From Cristatella mucedo (Eukaryota > Bryozoa > Phylactolaemata > Cristatellidae): DNA of 64,000 nt. Every line of letters starts with the position of its first letter. Position 1 is the stretch's first letter. The stretch lies in NCBI GenBank assembly GCA_009760855.2, contig WPIO01000209.1, positions 186,001 to 250,000 of the forward strand, given 5' to 3'. The notes below the pieces were generated by a model, which was not told the origin of the DNA, searched no databases, and saw nothing but the letters and a program-made list of their open reading frames with translations. Below are positions 61,200 through 64,000 of the stretch, one piece after another. The translations under genes and the position numbers were made by a program.

Positions 61200-63068
61200 T
61201 CTTGAAGCAGGCTTTTAAATCTGTTGTTTCGAGTTCATCCGACAACTATCCACAATGGTAGTCGTAGTCTTTTTCAAAGTGGGTATCAACTCATGTTTCA
61301 TCCTAAACTTCTTTGATCTAATTTTTATTTAACGTGCTGGAAATCACTCTTTCCTCATCATCCCAGATATGAGCTTTAATTTGTTAAGTTATCCGACGCC
61401 TTCAGAAACTAATTTCATGCTTTGCTTAGCTTATTTTTACTCGTAGCAGATGGGAATAGTGTAAATCATATGTACATCAAGAATTTCAAGCCCAGCAAAG
61501 AATACTGCCGTCAAATTAAATGTATCATAACTTAATATGCCCAAATTCTGCTTATTCGACAGCAAGCATATCTCATTTAGTCTAAGTCGTGTGTCCGCTG
61601 AGCTGGTTTGGTCAAGCGATTAAGGTGCTCGCCCTGACCAAGGTCTGACTGAGGTCGTGGGCTCGAGCCCCTAGGCATATGTGAAGCGCCAGAATAGAGA
61701 TTAAGTTCTCTTAAGGCGCTATATACATGAATTAAATATAATATTTGTCCTCCTTCTTATCTTAAGTCACTTTTAAATTACAAAACTTTAATAGCTTACT
61801 ATTATTGCATTCCTTACGAGGATTTTTTTTCGCACCTGCTGCTCGATCTCTATTTTGAGCTGCTATCATCGGTTTAATGCTACGATACAACACTAAAAAA
61901 TATTCTAGACCAGTTGAACTGAAAACTAAGTACACTAACCGGCCTCTGCAAGACGGTCAATTTAGTGCCAGGCATTAAGTTAATTTAGTTTTCCAAGCTC
62001 AAACTTGAAAAACACACACTGATGATCAGTACTGACTCTCAATCGATAGGCATACGAAGAATACCGTAGATCTACCAATAAATCCTAGTAAAGGCCACGT
62101 CTACCTTCCACAAAACCATTGGTGAATCACCAATGCAAAAAATTGGTGAATCGCCAAAGCTCAGTCCAATAACGCAGATACTGATAACCATCTCCTTAAC
62201 CTCCCTACAGTAAGCTTATCATGTAGCAATCCCAGAGATAGTCTAGGTGATCGCATCTCTAGTTTTCTGTCGGATTAGTAGAGAAGATCAGGAGTCCACC
62301 CCTAGGGTGGTATCTTGAACTACTGAATCCTATACTTCCTATAAGTAGAGCTACTACATTTTTAGATTCAATGAGGTCACGACTTCCCCAATCCTATAGC
62401 TCAAGTCCATATCATGTAGACAACATGTCATCTGGAACTTATTTAACTATCCTGGTTCTACATTGTCTAGTTCCGACCTACCACTGCCGTGCATAACAAA
62501 TCTTTGCAAAAACTTGATTAGTCTTAGGTGATGACCCAGCCGTTTTTACGAAGGTTGTAGTCAGGCCAATAATCAAAAAACAAAAAGTACACCAAGAGAC
62601 CATGAGCAACTTCAGCCCATTCTCATTTCAAATGTTCATAATGACACTGGAACGTGTAGTGTCGAGCATTATAAAACGTCAAAAATAACTATAACATTAT
62701 ATTTCGGTGTTAGTTCTTGTAACTCTACAGATTCAGTATTGCTTCAGGATTTTAACGATCTCATTACACACCCAGACACATACAGAGTCTATTTGCTTGT
62801 TTCACTCAGTTTTTAAACAATTTTAATTTTGTATGCCGTCAATAACCAATTACTTGGCGAGCACATCCTTCCGCGCCAATGAACGACTGCAATCGTTCAG
62901 GTCCCGTCTCAGTGGGAAGTTCCAAATAACTGACGTGATTGGACACAGATATTTTGCCGATCGCTAAAGGACTGTGCACTTTGTGGCTTTGTAGTCGGTC
63001 CGATTTATTTCCCAGCCGTTGTGATTGAAAGGAACAACCTAGGCTTTACTTCTAAGAAATCACTCGCA
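61200..63068 (+). mobile_element. LINE family A, endonuclease to RT, decayed
   Basis: Weak but ordered matches: MSFNLLSYPTPSETNF (endonuclease), a region around 61560 matching SKHISFSLS, then after a SINE the linker, and RT at 62560-63060 (VVRPIIKKQKVHQET, LERVVSSIIKRQK, FVVGPIYFPAVVIERNNLGF). Confidence 0.75.
61592..61752 (+). mobile_element. SINE family 1 copy inside LINE A
   Basis: GAGCTGGTTTGGTCAAGCGA head, GTCGTGGGCTCGAGCCCC B-box region (the best preserved in the window), and AGAGATTAAGTTCTCTTAAGG tail. Confidence 0.93.
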
Positions 63069-63069
63069 T

Positions 63070-63190
63070 TGTAATAATAATAATGATAATAATAATGATA
63101 ATAATGCACTTGATAAAGCGCCCTCAGAGAACTTAATATCTCTTTAGGCGCTTTACATTCGCTGCAAAGAAAAATGTAAATGAATAGTGA
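63070..63190 (-). mobile_element. LINE family A, extreme 3' end with (TAA)n
   Basis: TAATAATAATGATAATAATA tail followed by TGCACTTGATAAAGCGCCCT and CGCTTTACATTCGCTGC. Confidence 0.9.
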
Positions 63191-63335
63191 GTTTATCTCT
63201 ATTTTGAGCTGCTATCATCAGTTTAATGCTACGATGCGACACTAACCAATATTCTCGACCGGTTGGACTGAAAACTAACTAAAATGACCGGTCTCGGATA
63301 GACGGTTCATTTTGTGCCAGACATTAAGGTATTTT
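63191..63335 (+). repeat. Second copy of a LINE A linker segment
   Basis: Aligns closely with about 61849-61985 (CTCTATTTTGAGCTGCTATC in both, then GGTTTAATGCTACGAT or AGTTTAATGCTACGAT). Confidence 0.8.
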
Positions 63336-63404
63336 GGTTTTGAAAGCCCAAACTAAATAAACACATTGTAAATACTCATGTATCTTGGCCTGGTTGATGG
63401 CGCC

Positions 63405-63654
63405 TCAGTGCGGCACCAGCACCAGGCCTCGGCCGACACTTCGCTCGCTGCCCGACGAGTTGCTCGACGAGTCGTCCAGGTCGTCCGCCGGCTCCGGCTG
63501 CGGCTGGAAGCTGCTCGCACTGGAAGCTAGCGTGCCCGAGCGCATGCTCTCCGCGTCCGCCGCTGCCGCCTCTGACCCGACGCCACCGCCGCTGCCGTCG
63601 CCCTCCTCCAGGTAGTACCCAGCAGCTTCAGGCGTCCTTTGGCTCGAGGTTGAG
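63405..63654 (-). CDS. Possible terminal exon of an unidentified host gene
   Basis: A GC-rich island in AT-rich DNA. On the minus strand it is open for 82 codons to a TGA at 63405-63407, starting after an acceptor-like CGCTGCAG (exon from 63654). The peptide includes PEAAGYYLEEGDGSGGG, ADAESMRSGT, FQPQPEPADDLDDSSSNSSG and ends LVLVPH. Glycine-, acidic- and serine-rich tails of this kind are common at the C-termini of animal regulatory proteins, but I cannot name the gene. The plus strand is also open (76 codons), so composition alone could explain the frame. The upstream exons would lie beyond the window. Confidence 0.42.
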
Positions 63655-63819
63655 CTGCAGCGACTGTGTACGTTGATTGTGATTACTCAAATGCCAAAGG
63701 CAAGTAAAATTCTCTAAATTTTCTGGGTGCAGGATATGATGTAATCCCTTATGAATTGCATCAAGCTTGTTTTAGCTGTGCAATAATGCAAGTAACAGTA
63801 GTACCTTTGATATAGGGTC

Positions 63820-64000
63820 GTATATAATTAAATCTCCTTCTAGGCATTTTACATTATCCACAAGCCAAGCACTATTGAATGGCTTCTCCATTCTAAAACT
63901 GGATAACATGACTAGGTTTGATATGCATACAGAGTCAGCTTGCATGTATGGTTAGTTGCCGTAATTGCACTGTCAGTAGGCATGGGCACACCTTGGTCGA
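63820..64000 (-). mobile_element. LINE family A, 3' end running off the window
   Basis: AATCTCCTTCTAGGCATTTTAC, ATTGAATGGCTTCTCC, and CAGAGTCAGCTTGCATGTATGG match the family A 3' UTR in minus orientation. Confidence 0.8.

Overview
The window is nuclear DNA of an animal, most likely an AT-rich, repeat-rich invertebrate that cannot be placed further from sequence alone. Genes are split by GT-AG introns of kilobase size. C-type lectin-like domains (CTLD) are present. CR1/L2-type LINEs, tRNA-derived SINEs and Ty3/Gypsy-type LTR elements dominate. No bacterial operon, CRISPR array or rRNA was seen.

Host genes. (1) 379-11125 (+) holds a five-exon C-type lectin receptor gene whose exons join in one frame. 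Every junction is phase 1, and the conceptual protein has 267 residues: signal peptide, six-cysteine CTLD, one membrane span and a tyrosine-bearing cytoplasmic tail. The tail contains DEDRPGYEHL, close to the hemITAM of vertebrate Dectin-1 and CLEC-2. (2) 29209-35459 (+) holds a diverged tandem paralogue about 28.5-28.8 kb downstream. It keeps the signal-peptide exon, both CTLD exons and the intron phases, but the 5' edge of its first CTLD exon is damaged and no membrane exon was recognised. (3) 63405-63654 (-) is a possible last exon of an unidentified gene, a GC-rich island coding for an acidic, serine-rich C-terminus.

Mobile DNA. LINE family A (3' end ...GGGCGCTTTATCAAGT plus (ATT)n) accounts for over twenty fragments; two nearly complete but dead copies lie at 29.6-32.9 kb and 46.3-49.4 kb. 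LINE family B is a second CR1/L2-like family, best copy 37.7-40.9 kb. A third, badly decayed LINE is at 58.3-60.2 kb. A Gypsy element (20.3-26.85 kb) keeps recognisable LTRs, gag, protease, RT/RNase H and integrase, but is broken by stops, a LINE, a GC-rich insert and a SINE. A small LTR element (42.5-44.2 kb) with 240-bp direct terminal repeats has no recognisable pol. SINE family 1 shares its 3' tail with LINE A; SINE family 2 ends in a T-rich tail.

Layout: 0-11 kb receptor gene 1; 11-20 kb LINE B/SINE debris and unassigned DNA; 20-27 kb Gypsy; 27-29 kb unassigned; 29-35.5 kb receptor gene 2 with a LINE in intron 1; 36-45 kb a multi-level nest of elements; 46-63 kb LINE fragments; 63.4 kb possible host exon. 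The receptor genes are the biologically interesting content.
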